Below, piece by piece: positions 34,301 through 47,900 of a stretch of DNA of 64,000 nt. Position numbers and translations under genes: made by a program. Each line of letters begins with the position of its first letter. Positions within the stretch are counted from its first letter, which is position 1. This DNA comes from Hymenoscyphus infarciens (Eukaryota; Ascomycota; Leotiomycetes; Helotiales; Helotiaceae): contig LLCB01000096.1 in assembly GCA_001414345.1 (NCBI GenBank), forward strand, positions 121,610 to 185,609, read 5' to 3'. The notes beneath the pieces were generated by a model. The model searched no databases. It had not been told where the DNA came from and saw nothing but the letters and a program-made list of their open reading frames with translations.

Positions 34301-37300
34301 TGATACTGCAAGAATATTCCGACCCAAGATATGATGGCGAGAACAAGCAGCAGGAGCAGGATCACACCTATTTGCTTGGGTTTTCAGCTAAAAGCGAGAC
34401 GGCTCTTCTCCAGTACCGATATGCTTTGCTTACTCACCTACAAGAACCTTCCGAACCAGTCTCACTCCGTGATTTAACATACAGCAGTACAGCCCGCCGT
34501 CAAATATTTGATTATCGTATCGCCGTCGCTGGTTCAAGCGCCCAAGAACTAGTCGACAACCTGAAAACCTCGGAACTTCACAATGTTCAGGAGTCAGAAA
34601 ACCCAAAGCCGCGCGCAGTATTTGCATTCTCTGGACAAGGATCACAAGTAAGTTCCTTGAAAGTGATGTTTCCAGCAACCCACAACTAATGATTTACTTA
34701 GTATCTCGGTATGGGCCGCGAAATGTTGGCGGCATATCCAGAGTTCAAGAAGACAGCTATGAAATGTGAGCAGTGGTTGTTGAGAAATGGGTATCCTGGG
34801 TGTATTGAAATAATGAGATCGCTCGGAGATCCTGTGGAAGCCTCTTCAACTCTTGAATATGTTCAAACGGCAACTTTTGTGTTGCAAGTTTCTCTTGCAC
34901 GCCTCTTAATTTCAATTGGCATTATCCCGACACTCGTGGTCGGTCACAGGTACGCTTATTAGCTTCGCGACAATTATTTAGCTGACAGGAGACTAGCCTG
35001 GGAGAATATGCTGCATTGGTGATTGCTGGTGTCCTCGATTTACACAGTGCCTTGAGTCTGGTAGCACTCCGAGAGAAGCTTATTAAAGGACTGTGCCAAC
35101 TGGGAGAGACGTCAATGTTGGCAGCGAACGTCAGTGCAGAGATCATCAGAAATGAAGTCGAAAATTCTATAGAACTTTGCGATTTGGCGTTATCTTGTGA
35201 TAATGGTCCATCGGATTGCGTCGCTGGTGGCCCAATTGTTCAACTCCAAAACTTGAAAGCGATACTAAGCAAAAAGGGCTCCAAATCAAAGCTTCTCGAT
35301 GTTCCGGTGGCTTATCATACGATAGCAATGGATCCTATACTTGATCAACTTTCAGAATTCGCCATGACAATCGAAATTTCGAGTCCATCGAGGCCAGTGT
35401 TATCAAACGTGTTTGGACGTCTCGTCCTCCCTGGCGAGAAAGCTTTTACACATGAGTATTTTGCTGCACATGCTCGCCAGACAGTTGCCCTAAACCGAGG
35501 GATGCGTGATCTCCATGGTCATGGATTGTCCGCTGAAATTTCCAAATGGGTTGAAATCGGTCCTCATCCAACCTTGCTACCAATGGTCAGCACCAATCTG
35601 GACCGAAACACTACCACCTTCCTACCTTCATTACGGAAAGGAACATCGGACTCCGAGTCCTTTGCTCGACTTTTGTCTCATTTCTATTTGACCTGTACAG
35701 GATTGAACTGGAGGAAAGCTTTCGATAAGCGAGCAACTTTGAAACCCATCCCCGTCATGCCATTCATACAGCAAGAATTTGTGTTTAACTACCCATATGA
35801 GAATTCGAGGAGCGAAGAGGCTGTGAATTCTCAACAAAACGACACTCGGACCATGTACCCATTTCTATCGAAGGTGGTCCAACCTCTATCGGAGACCAGC
35901 AACCAGGCCACCTTCGAGACCTCTATTGCTATTTTCAAAGAATATATGGTGGGTCATTTTGTGTGCGGCTTTGCTTTATGCCCCGCATCAGTATATCACG
36001 AGATAGCTATATCTTCTGCTAAGCTGCTAAATCTCGATGATGGTCCAACACAGCAAGTGTGGACACTTTCGAAGGTTAACTATGTCGCACCGCTACTTTA
36101 TTTTGATGGATCATCTACAATTGTGAGGATCTCTATAGAGCCCACCAATCAATCTCGAATGAATTTCTCGTTTGAGATATCCTCCGGAGCCACCGACGCA
36201 CATTCACAGCGACAAACGATCCACTGTCAAGGACAGGTGAAGATGCGATTACTTGCGACTCAGAAGCATGCAAAGATTTTGGAAATCACGAAACGCAAGA
36301 AGTCACGATTTTTGCGATCTGATCATGCGGAGACACAACAGATCTTCCAAAGAAAGGCTATGTACGAAAAGCTTTTCACGCGTGTGGTTTCGTATTCAGA
36401 GATGTACCAGATGGTCCAGTTGATTCGGATAGATGAAAATGAAGCACTTGCTGTTTGTCAATATCCCAGTACCTCAGCGAAAGATACATCTAGGCGGGAT
36501 GTCATCTTGATGGATGTTCTTCTTCATGTTGCTGGATTTGTAGCCAATCTGAACGTCGAAAATGACGAGGTTTGCATTTGCACGGAAGTCACCACTGCGA
36601 CTTTGTCTCGAGACTCGTTTCCATCCAGAGGGACATTTGAAGTTTATTGCAGCAATTTCGAACTGGAAAACGACAATTTAATTATCGCGGATGCATATGC
36701 TACCGACTCACGAGGGATAGTTGCTATATTCAAAGGAATGACATTCCATCGGATGAAATTGGACAGAATGACCCAAGCCATGCAGTTGGCACACAAAAGA
36801 TCTGGTGGTTCGAACAAATCCAGCGTTAATAATGGGCTCGGACATTCAGCTTCCAATCACTCGGCCCCTCAATTTCAGTCCCCAAAAGCTTTCGAGAAAG
36901 GCCAATTATCGGTCAGAGAAGTCATCGCGAAAACTAGCAATAATGAAGCATCAAAGATCACCACGGAGACCACGCTCCAAGAGATTGGTTTCGATTCTCT
37001 CTTGATGATTGAGCTTTCTTCCAATTTATCCGCCCAAAATCATTGCTCAATCGATGAATTCTCTCTTTCGAAAGAGGCGACCGTAGGGGATATTGAGCAA
37101 ATTTGTACCGATGAAAGCGAGCAAACAGTACCACCTGGCAAGACGGAAACAACTGGCTCCGATATCTCACCACCGAGTCTTACACCAGCGAGCATAGTTA
37201 TAGATATTGCGTCTATCATTGCTGAAACTTGCGGTGCCGAGGCACACTCTGTGAGATCGGATGTAGAACTCAAGGCCCTTGGCATTGACTCGCTGTTGAT

Positions 37301-38397
37301 AATGGAGTTGGAGACTAGATTGCAAGGGACCTCGGCAAGTGGCAATGCTGTAGATATCTCAGGTTGTAGAACAGTAGGGGACGTTGAAAAATTGGTAGGT
37401 CGTTCATAGAATGGAAGGCGGTGGTTGTAGTGGTGGTGTTGGTATTGACTTGTTGTAGGCAGACATAGATAATATGAAGCAAGTCAGGTCCCGACTTGGT
37501 AATGGTGTTCATCAAGCCCTCCACGCGTATGATATCACAGAACCACTAGCACCAAAAAATGAGCATATATCAGCAGAGGTAAAGAAGAAGATCACGGCTA
37601 TGTTGAGGTTACAGAACCAGCCTGAGACTGTTTATCTTGCAGAGAAATCTAACAAATCAGCACCATTGTTTCTCATTCATGATGGAAGCGGACTTTGCCT
37701 TCAATACCACCGAGTTAGACCTTTGGGTCGGACAATCTGTGCAATCCACGATCCTAAATTTCTTGATTCGGCTTCCTGGCCCGGAATCTCCGATATGTCG
37801 CAGGCGTATGCAGAGTTGATAGAAAAGACAAACTCCGGTCCTTTTATCCTTGGCGGTTGGTCGTTTGGTGGTGTTGTTGCTTTTGAGGCTGCTAAAGTGC
37901 TCATGGCAAAAGGCCACACAGTAGTGGGCGTGGTCCTCATCGATTCACCTCCACCAATCAATCACAAGCCGTTATCTGCGGCCATTATCGATGCCGTTGT
38001 GAAGGATGGCGGGAAGCGTGGATCGGTCGGTGACACGATTCGCACTCTTATCAACAAAAGCTTCGTATCCAGCGCGGGTCTGCTTGAGAAATTCCAACCG
38101 GAACCTACCACAAACACCACTTTACCAGTCCCTCGGGTTTTCTTGCTTCGGTCAACCGATGGCTTTCGTCTAGGTACTAGAAACGTTGGTGAGGAGTTTG
38201 AAAACCCTTGGCTTCAGGATCGTACCGACCCCAAAACGTCTGTTGAGGGGTGGGAACACGTTATCAAGGGAAAGGTGTTCCATGTTGATATTCCGGGCGA
38301 TCATTTTCAGGTTTTCGATGTTAAGAATGCAAGTTATGCCATTTTCCCCCCATACCGTGGAATAAGGAATAATGCTAACTTTCAAATGTCTCGATAG
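31343..38397 (+). CDS. Non-reducing polyketide synthase (SAT-KS-AT-PT-ACP-ACP-TE)
   Basis: Ten exons give about 2113 aa: 31343-31939, 31991-32647, 32729-33050, 33104-33288, 33505-33786, 33875-33902, 33962-34647, 34702-34949, 34997-37394 and 37459-38397. All phases agree. [12 protein letters not shown] with the active Cys near 122. KS from about 385: DTACSSS (Cys near 553), ETHGTGTQAGD and [21 protein letters not shown] and [10 protein letters not shown], the Ser codon split by intron 8. [16 protein letters not shown] (His near 1322) and [11 protein letters not shown]. Two ACPs: [10 protein letters not shown] (Ser near 1669) and [10 protein letters not shown] (near 1767). TE: GGWSFGG (Ser near 1936), LIDSPPP and GDHFQVFD. 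Every catalytic residue is present. The enzyme builds an unreduced aromatic polyketide released by the TE. No C-methyltransferase or reductase domain is seen, so the product is probably an unmethylated acid, ester or lactone. The TAG at 31988 falls inside a 51-nt intron (see findings). Confidence 0.93.
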
Positions 38398-39065
38398 ATA
38401 GAAGCTGTATCAAAAGCTCTTGCTCACGCGTGTCATGAACTGGAAAGTCCGTCTTAAACCTAGTCGGCACCGAGCATAGCAGATTGTAATTTTCAAATAT
38501 ACTACCCTAAGAAGTTGTGGAAGTTTCTCTGCACCTATGGCTGCAATTTTTACAAGCGAACCACAAGGGATACCTCTTGTGGTAAGCGAGGGGTAGTGGT
38601 GGGGTAGCTGCCCCATGTGGTCCCCCGCCTTTGGGAGCAACAGAGGCCAATTATATCCATCGCACATTCTGTTACATAAACTGTCATGAAGTAAACGTGT
38701 GCTCGAATCCGATATAGATCAATCTTTTAATTGAAAGAAGTTGAGACTCCGATCGAAAGTACCCCTAATAAATGGCAAGATTGCAGGGATCGTTATCTTG
38801 GAACCCCACATGTGTTACAACGGAAAAATCCCTATAAACCGTTGCTTCAAAGTGAGGAACAAGCCGTCCTCGAAACTTGTTATTAAAAGCTGTGCCGCAG
38901 AAAAGCCATGTTTCTTTGCCTACTAAAAGGAGCGGCCCCATTGGGAAAGCTCATCATTGTGCCTAAGATATCTGACATGCATTACCAAAATAATTGAAAC
39001 AATTAAAACGAGCAGCTTCCCTGGAGATGAAAACTTTACAATACACAAAATCCTCGTCACTCACG
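38398..39065. other. Intergenic between PKS and esterase
   Basis: No gene. It contains two short hairpins, ACCACAAG...CTTGTGGT (38560-38583) and GGGG-TAGCTG-CCCC (about 38603-38616), in a G/T-rich patch after the PKS stop. Confidence 0.45.
38560..38583. repeat. Perfect 8-bp hairpin downstream of the PKS
   Basis: ACCACAAG and CTTGTGGT are exact inverted copies separated by 8 bp. No known role. In fungi 3' ends are set by polyadenylation, so a terminator function should not be assumed. Confidence 0.5.
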
Positions 39066-40397
39066 ATGCTTTCCTGCAGTATTATGGGTGGCAGAACGGG
39101 CCTTCGACTTTTTTTCATTGTTTCATCACTCCTTGGACCATGTACAGCTACTTTCAAGTCCTTGAAAGTAAAGACTGCCGTTGGAACCGTCTATGGGTCG
39201 ATTAACAGTACAACGCCACATGTCGCCCAGTTTCTTGGGATACCCTATGCGGAACCCCCTATAGCTTCTCCTCGATTTGCAGCCCCGACAGCAAAAAAAC
39301 CAGTAGCCGGAAGTACCAATGCGACAAAATTCGGTCCCTCGTGTCCCCAATTTGAAAGCCCAACCCCAACTTTGTACAATGTTGACGGGTCGAGTTTTCT
39401 GATCACTGGACCTACTTCTGAGGATTGCTTGACAGTAAACATTTGGGCACCCGTGAAGGGGAATGCCAGTCGGGCTGAAAAACGAAGACTTCCAGTCAGT
39501 GTGTGGCTTCAAGAGGGAAATTACCAAACGGGAGGAGGGCATAGTGCATACAAGACCCCAACTCAATGGGTGGAGCGAAGTCAAGCGCGCATTGTGGTTG
39601 GAATAAAGTAAGTTCGGCAAACTCAGTCTCGTAATTATTTTGCTGACTTTCCTAGCTACCGACTGAACATATTCGGTTTTCCTAATGCGGCAGGACTGAT
39701 CCAGAGTGATTTGAAAGTGGGTTTACTTGATCAACGCCTCGCTCTCGAATTCCTGCGGTCAAACATTGCCGCTTTCGGTGGTGATCCTGCTCGGATCACG
39801 CTTTGGGGGCAGTCGGCCGGGGCTTTGTCTGCCGATTAGGTACTACAATTTTGCTTACCCGTCAGATCCAATTGTCGCGGGGCTGATCATGAATGCAGGA
39901 ACTGCATACCTTTGCTGGGAAGCTGGGTTGTGCCGGTCTCGCACCAGCAGCAGAGCTGGCATGTATGGGAAATGTTAGCAGCGTTCCCATCGTGAGCGTT
40001 CTCCCTGCACTTTCGTTCAATCCTACAATCGATGAGCGAACTAAGTTCTCCAACTATATGGCAAGATCTTTGGCCAACACTGGTGGTAAGTTTATACTGG
40101 GCGTGGGTTGGATTACAGTGTTGGCTGTTCACAGCCCGCGATGGTTGGGACGAACACCAACGATGGAGCAGCTCTCGTCGCCTGGGATCCTGACGGCCCC
40201 CCGAAGTCTGCTATAGATGCGGTAACCATTGGAGGGTTTCTTTGTCCGGCAGTTCAAAGCGCAGTGTAATTTGCATTCCTTTTTGTTCCTGATCTGCAGT
40301 CACTAATAGATATCGCGACGAGGCCTCTGTCCCAACTTTTCAATTCCTTTATGACGGGAATTCTAGGGGCGGATTGACAGTTTTTGGGTGTGGGACC

Positions 40398-40399
<2 letters not shown>
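39066..40399 (+). pseudogene. Type-B carboxylesterase, frameshifted and truncated
   Basis: Exon 1 (39066-39607) begins with a signal peptide (GLRLFFIVSSLLGPCTA), then VGTVYGSINST, VAQFLGIPYAEPP and SEDCLTVNIWAP, all typical of the carboxylesterase/cholinesterase family. Exon 2 starts at 39656 (NYRLNIFGFPNAAGL) and reaches the nucleophile elbow GQSAGA, but a frameshift gives TAG at 39837-39839. In the next frame homology resumes (YYNFAYPSDPIVAGLIMNAG), shifts again near 39900 (AGKLGCAGLAPAAELACM) and continues in pieces (GTNTNDGAALVAWDP; RYRDEASVPTFQFLYDGN) to about 40365. Then it stops dead before the poly-T of a LINE, so the catalytic His region is missing. Secreted or ER-associated esterases occur near PKS genes; whether it belonged to the pathway is an inference. 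Confidence 0.82.
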
Positions 40400-40430
<31 letters not shown>

Positions 40431-40434
40431 TTAT

Positions 40435-40472
<38 letters not shown>

Positions 40473-41551
40473 CAATAGTCTATTTATCCGCTTTAGCGGA
40501 TATATAGACGCACTATTTAGGTCTAGTCTACAAATGTGGTCACGAGCCATCAGCTCCACATCCAGGGCTAATAAAAGAAAGACAAAAGAGACCTAAAATA
40601 AATTAAATAATCTAAACTCTAAGTATAACCTCTATCCCAACCTCGCCTTCTAATCCAGTATATGTTATGTTATAATATAATAGCCCTCTTAAGGGCTTAG
40701 TTAGTACAAATAACAATCGTCTAAAAGTGCTACTCTAGCCGTCCTCTTTATAATACCTCTTATTTACAGAGGCGAATATGTTTTAGTATATACTATAAAC
40801 TAATCTAAAAGACTACTCGTAAGTATAAATAAAACAGTTTTTAGAATAAGTTTACTATCTAAGAGAAAGACTCTAATATTACTAGTATATTCTACTTCTA
40901 TATATTCTAGTTATAAATCTTTAAAGTCTTTATAGTCTTTAAGTATATATTTAATAGTTTAGTATAATTAGTTATATTTATACTATAGGTTATCTATTCT
41001 ATTAATCTTATATAGATATTCGTTTAAGCTAATCTTCTTAGTTCTTATCTAGATTAGTACTAAAGAATTAGCTTTTATAAGGTTTTAGTATAGTTATTAA
41101 GTATAGTAAAATAGTAAGATCCTCTCTTTTACCTATCTTTTCTTATATAGTATACTAGTATCGCTAAGGTCCTACTTTTAATACTAAAGAGACCTAGCTA
41201 TTATATTAATTAGTCTTTTATAAGAGGATAAGAGCTATAGAAGCTACGCTATATACTGCCTTAGCGCTTTAGATAACCTTTTCTTCTTATTCTCTTTTAA
41301 TCGCTAACTAGTAGCTTACTTTATAAGCTTATTAACCTTTTCGTTACCTAGAATACCTATATATACTAGAATCTATCGAATCGTCACCTCTACGTTCTTC
41401 TCTTTTAAGACACTATATAGCTAGTATATCTTTCTTAAGATAAATTACCTAGACTAGTTTCTAAGTCTTATAGATAATATAATAGTAGCTTAGTTATTAG
41501 TAAAGATAGTAAGCTTTTTCACTATATCTCCTTCTCTATTTACTATACTAA
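40400..41551 (-). mobile_element. Tad-like LINE, 3' segment with poly-A tail
   Basis: On the plus strand it starts with two T runs of about 28 and 30 bases (40400-40467, separated by ATTTATTC), which is the poly-A tail of a non-LTR element in minus orientation abutting the esterase pseudogene. The sequence then becomes very AT-rich with stops in all frames. By position this part should hold the 3' end (RNase H region in Tad-type elements) and 3' UTR, but I cannot point to intact motifs. Element 1 interrupts it at 41551/49393. Confidence 0.65.
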
Positions 41552-41932
41552 TGTGATGGCACGCTATCTTGAATTGTCGGTATTCGTAAAACTGCCGATA
41601 CACCTACGACTGCTGATACTCCTACGACTTATAAGATAGAAGAGGCTAAAGGGAGTAAGGATCAGATGTTATATATTTTACTTTAAGGTCTTATATGTTT
41701 AGCTTTAAAGCCCTTGTTGTTTTAGTAGCTGTATTAGAAAGGACTTAGATATTATTCTTATTAGGACTTAGTAGTCTTCGACCTCTTATATATAGATGTT
41801 TATACTTAGTATAGAAGAAGGATAGTTTTTCCTTTTCTTCTATATTAGAGCCTAGTATCTACTTACGTTATTTAGTCTCAAACATACTCCTATATACCTC
41901 TTCTCCTATAGTATGTATTTCGTGCTATTATA
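41552..41932 (+). repeat. 5' LTR of element 1
   Basis: 381 bp. Over the first ~115 aligned bases it differs from the 3' LTR at about eleven sites, all transitions. Confidence 0.88.
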
Positions 41933-44900
41933 TAAAAAGGAAAAACTCTTCTTCGCTAGTAACGGCCTTTATAATATCTCTTTTAAGCTTATCATCGCTC
42001 TATTTGTTTCGATTTCGATTTAGCCTAGAATTAGACTATAATAATATATTCTTAAATAGCCGGGATTCTAGAGATCTTCTGGATAGCTAGTAATACTAGG
42101 GTTTAGTGTTTGTATAGATAGCTGGTAAAAATCGTGTCTTATATATTAAAGGATTAGAATATACTAAGTATTCCTAAGAATCCTAATAACCCTCTTAGTA
42201 TAGGGATTACTATATATAATTTAGATAGTTAACAATATAAATAGTTATCTAGAAAACTCCTAAATCACCTCCTTTTTAACCCCCCTTTTTTAATATTTAA
42301 TATATTAGACTTAGAAGCGACCCTAAGTCTCTCCTAAGCTCCGCTTCAAAGCGTAGAGCCCCTCTTTAAGGAATAAAGTTAAGCATCTATAGAAAGGTCT
42401 CTAACTTAACACCGCTTACTAAAGAATAAAAAGTCCTAGAGTAATAAAGGTAAAGGGGTTGCTCCTAGAAGCTAGAGAGATAACTGAGACTTCTCTAATA
42501 CGGACGAGATATAGAGAGTGATTTAGGCTATAGAGGCTAAGAACTAAGAAAAAGATAAAAGAATTTAGTAGTAAGATAACTAAATTGCCTAATTAGTAGA
42601 TTTAGTATAATAGATTAATAGACACTTGCTAGGAAATAATTAGACTCCTCTTTTATACCCTCCTATTATACTAGACTATCTTTAGATATAAAACTTAACC
42701 CCTAATATTCTTCCTTTATAACGATCTACTCTATAATTATAAGCTGAAACCTCACTAAGAGCTTAACGACCTGCTAAAAGTAAAATTATAGAGAAAATTA
42801 AACCTTTAGATAATAGTACTTCACCTACTTATAAGTAATAGAAGATATCTATATATAATAGACTCTAAGTAAACACTAACTATTACTATATACCTAAAAC
42901 TTATAAAGCTTTTATCTAAGAGATAACTATAAAACTCGCTAGAAACTACTTAGAGCCCTAATACGAGTTAGATATAGGTAATATAGCCTTTAAAGATTAA
43001 TAGAATATGATTAAACTCCTCGATTCCTACTTCTTAACCAGTTATAAGAAGAAGGATACTTAGAATAAATTTTAAGCCCTATAAATAGGTAGAAAGGGTT
43101 ATATAGGAGAAACCTTTTTAAATTTTAGAATACGCTTCTTAAGTATAGCTATACTTAGTAGAATACTAGAGTTAGAAAGATTTTACTAGATATAGGATAA
43201 GATCACACTATAGCTTCGAAGCAGCTCTACTATAGCTAAAAGAGATTAGAATTATAATTTTAACAAAATAGTAGTATATCTTTTAGCCCTAGATAAAGAG
43301 AAGTACTAAAACATAGAATTGTCTACGACTAGTATTATAGCTAAACTAATTAATATAACCTCGTTGTTTAAAAAGATAAGTACTTTTTAATCCTTATCTA
43401 GCTCGACTTCGAAACCCTCTCTACTCTTATATAGACTTAATCCTATATCTTAGAAGATTTTATAAACTCCTAGACTATTTTCTATTAGTAAAAAATTAAA
43501 GACTACGTTAATAGACTAAGTCCTCGCCGGTACGAAGTGTTACTATTATAGTAAGCCTAGGCATTTTAAACCTAATTACTCTAATCTTCCTAGTATTAAT
43601 AAGATAGATAATTAATATAAAGAAGAATAACCTTCTAAAGAGTACTCTAACTCTAAGCCAAGTTAGGAGGAAAACGAAGAGACTTAGGTAAAAATTCCTT
43701 CCTAGGCTTATATAATTATAACCTAACTAGACTCGATCTTTCTAAGCTTATAAGAGGAAAACAGTTCCTTATAAATACTACTCTTAGTATATAGAGATAT
43801 AGTATCAAATTACAAGCTTTAGTAGACATAGGAGTAAATAGGTACCTATTTCTGAATCAGCCTCTAGCTCTATACTTATCTAAGATAATAGGTTTAAAGA
43901 TTTAGAGATTACTATATATAGTATCTATTCGTAGATATAATAACAGTACTAAAAGCTAGGCAACGTAGTATATATAACTATATCTAAATATTAATAAACG
44001 TTGTATTCTTAACTACCTCTTTATTATCCTAGACCTTAGATAGTAAGACCTAATTATTAGTAATAAGTAGTTAAACTATTTTAAAATCCTTCTTAACCCT
44101 TTAAAAAGCTAGATTACTTAGCTAGTCGATTACTTCTCAACTCTCTACTTTAGTAAAGAAATATTACTTCTACTTTCTAGCTAGAACTAGAAACCCTTTT
44201 TAAATTACTAGTTAGATACGAATTAGAGAGAGTATACTATCTAGTAATAAGAAAGACGTAAAAAGAGTAGACTTATAAATATAGCTAAGCTATTACTTCT
44301 ATCTATAATAATAACTCCTTCTAAAATTTTAACCTCTAACTCTAGTCTAAAGCCTCTTTAAACTGCTAGTATAGTTTTAAAAAACTAGACTCTACACTCT
44401 TTTATTAGTAAAATAAGTACTAACACTATGTACTTTAACATAAAATAACCTAACTTAGAATTTTATATAACTAGTATCTATAAGCTAGATTAGATCATCG
44501 ACGAAAAGTCAGCCCCCTTTTAAGACGATAATAATATAAGAGCCCTAATATAAGCTTGACTCTTAAAATGTTATTCTTTCTATAAAGACGTATTCTTGAA
44601 AGTAGCTTCTGATAAGCTCTCTTCTTACTATAAATATAACTATAAGATTACTTTAAATAAACTACTTTCTAACTCCTTTTTACCTCTATATTAATAGTTA
44701 ACTATAAAGCTTAAAGCTATAAAGAAGTATCTTATAAAGAACCTAGATAAGAGGTTTATTATTAATAGTAATAGCCCTTTCGCCTCTTTAGTACTCTTTA
44801 TTAAAAAAGCTAATAGTAATAAGCTATAGTTCTATATTAATTATAAGAAGCTTAACACTCTAACCTAAAACGATCTCTACCCGATCCCTTAAATTAATAA

Positions 44901-47900
44901 GCTCCTTTTAAAAATAAGAATAGCTAAAATCTTTACTAAGTTAAATATAAGATAAGCTTTTTATTATATCTAGATAGACCTTACCTTAAAAGAGATAACT
45001 ACGTTTAAAACAAGGTATAGTATATATAAATATAAAGTCCTTCCTTTTAGACTCTATAATAGCCCTACTACCTATTAACGTTATATAAACAACGTCTTAA
45101 TTAATTATTTAGATAACTTCTATATTATCTACTTAAATAATATTTTAATTTATTTAGATACTATTAAAGAATATAAGGAATAAGTTAAGAAGGTTCTAAG
45201 TTAGCTCTAAGAAGTAGGACTTTAAGTAGATATTAAGAAAAGCAAATTTAGTATTACTAGAGTTAAATACTTAGGATTTATCTTAACTATAAAGAGACTT
45301 AAAGTTAATTCTAAAAAAGTAGAACCTCTATAGAACTAGGTCTAATCTACTACTATAATAGGTATAAAGTCTTATCTAAGGTTTACAGGATTTTATAAAT
45401 AATTTATTAAAGGTTATACTAAAATTACTAAACTTCTAACTACGATAATACGCCCTTTAAAGCCTTTTCTATAGATATCTAAATATAATAAAGCCTTCGA
45501 AGTGTTAAGAACTAGGCTACTTACTATATAAACCTTATACTACTTCGACTTTAATTATAATATAAAGGTAGAAATAGACTCCTTGGAAGGAGTAATAGTA
45601 GGTGTTTTCTTATAATAATATAATAGCCTTTAGTACTCTATTAGGTTCTACTTATACGTCCTAGTCGGCTATAAATTAAACTAGGAGATCTATAACAAAG
45701 AACTATCTACTATTGTAGAAGCTTTTAAGAAATGGCGCCTTAAACTCATATTATATCAGAAGTATATCAACGTATATTTAAACTATAGATTATTAGAATA
45801 CTTTATAATAACTAAGCTACTTATAGTTAAGTAAGTCTAATAGATAGAGTTTTTATTAGACTTTAACTTTCAAATCCGATTCATATCTAAGAAGAGTAAC
45901 TAAAAAGTAGACATATTAACCTAATATAAATAAGACCTAAAAACCTATAATCGAGCTAAATTAGATAGCTGCTTATATACCCTCTTAGAACCTAATTAGT
46001 TAGACCCTTAAATTAACGCTAAACTTACTTAGATCTTTTTATAAGAACAATCTATATCTCTTAATATAATAGATATTATTCTAGAGTTAAGTTTAGATAC
46101 GATTTAGAAGTTAAAAGAAGATAACTTATACTTCTTTTAAAAAGAACGTTATAAACTTCTAAACAGATACTCTATCTTACTAGATAATTTACTCCTCTTT
46201 AAGAATCGACTTTATATTTAGAAGAACACTAAACTATATATAAAGCTAATCTAAGAAGTCTATAACTAAGTATCTAGTACTTACTCAAGTATAAAAAAGA
46301 TATACTAGTTATTAGTATAATACTACTACTAGGTTAGACTAGGTTTAGACTATAAGAGATATATAGCAAATTATTAAGCCTATAAATACTCTTATCCTTA
46401 ATAGACTAAGTAGTAAGGCTTTCTTTACCCTCTTCTAGTACTTAACTATCCTATATAACATTTATATATAGATTTTAAATTATTCTTAAAAGATAAATAT
46501 AGATTTAACACTATATTAGTATTTATTAACTAACTTAGAAAGGATTTAGTATTAATACTCTACTACTCGACTATAGACGTTAAAAGCCTAGCTAAACTCT
46601 TTATTTAATAGATTTACTGTTTTAGTTACTACTCTAAATCGATTATATCTAATCGAGAACCTTAATTTATATTATTATTTTAGACTAAATTTTATTAAAT
46701 AATTAGTGTTAAGCTTAAGCTTAGTATTACTTATTATAAATAAATAGATAAGTAGACGAAGATAATAAACTAATATATTAATTAAAGACTAAGGCCCTTT
46801 GTAAATTACTACTAAGATAACTAGAGCGAATTAATCCCTCTAATAGATAGAGTATAAATAACACTTCTATACTTATCTATTAGTATAACCCCTTATTAGC
46901 TTAAGTTTAGACTTAACCTAAGAACTTCGTAGGACTAGAACACGCTAAAGACGTCTATTCCCTAGGAACGTCTTAACTATAATAAGGTAGTAAAAGTAGC
47001 TTAATATATATACTCTACTTAGAAGATAGTAAAAGATAATATAGATAAAGCCTAGAAAAGGATAGAGAATAATATAAATTAATACTAAAGAGCTATTAAC
47101 TAAGACGTTAGAGATAAAGTCTACTTATCTACTAAGAATCTTAAGATAAATCGTCTTAGCTAAAAGCTTACTAAATAGTAGATAAGACCTTTTAAAATAC
47201 TAGATTGTATAAGACACTCCTATAGGCTAAAACTTCTAGAAGAATTATTAATTTATAATATTTTTACCTCTAATATACTTTTAAAGGATCTAAATACTCC
47301 CCTACTAGGATAAGAGGCTTTAGAGCCTCTACTAGACATTATTTAAAGTATATAAGAATAGAAGGTTTAAGAAATACTTAGTAGTAGACTTTTTAAAAGA
47401 TAGCTATAGTACTAGGTAAAATGAGTCAGATATAATTCAGATCCTACTTAATATCCCGTAGATAATTTTTAGAGTTTACTATATTATCTAAGAGACTTTT
47501 ATACTAAATATCTAGAATAGCTAGAACTACCTTAACTCCTCTCTAAATAGATTAATATATAAGAATTAGATAAGAATTAAGTAAAAGAGTTAATTTATAA
47601 AACTCTATTAATACTCTCTAATTCTAGTTACCCTCGATAAAGAACTTATAATAAAAACCTAAGATAAAATACTAACTAGTAGGAATATTCGAAATTAATA
47701 AAGTAAAGAACTAAGACCGAGTCACTACTAAAACAGGGCCTACTAACCCTCCCTAGGCTAAAGCCTCTTCTTCTTCTAACTTATCATCCTTCTCTCTACC
47801 CTCCTAAGCGTAAGGAGCCTAAACCGGCTCTTCCTCTACCTCCTCCTTACAAGCACGCTTCTTACCTCAGCGACCTCCTATAACCGGCTTAGGAGAGGAC

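Noticed and set aside
38410..38667. 85-codon minus-strand frame after the PKS
   Set aside because: No recognisable content; the stretch is better described by its short hairpins.
40384..40596. Frame rich in Phe across the poly-T tract
   Set aside because: Low-complexity translation of a LINE poly-A tail; not a protein gene.
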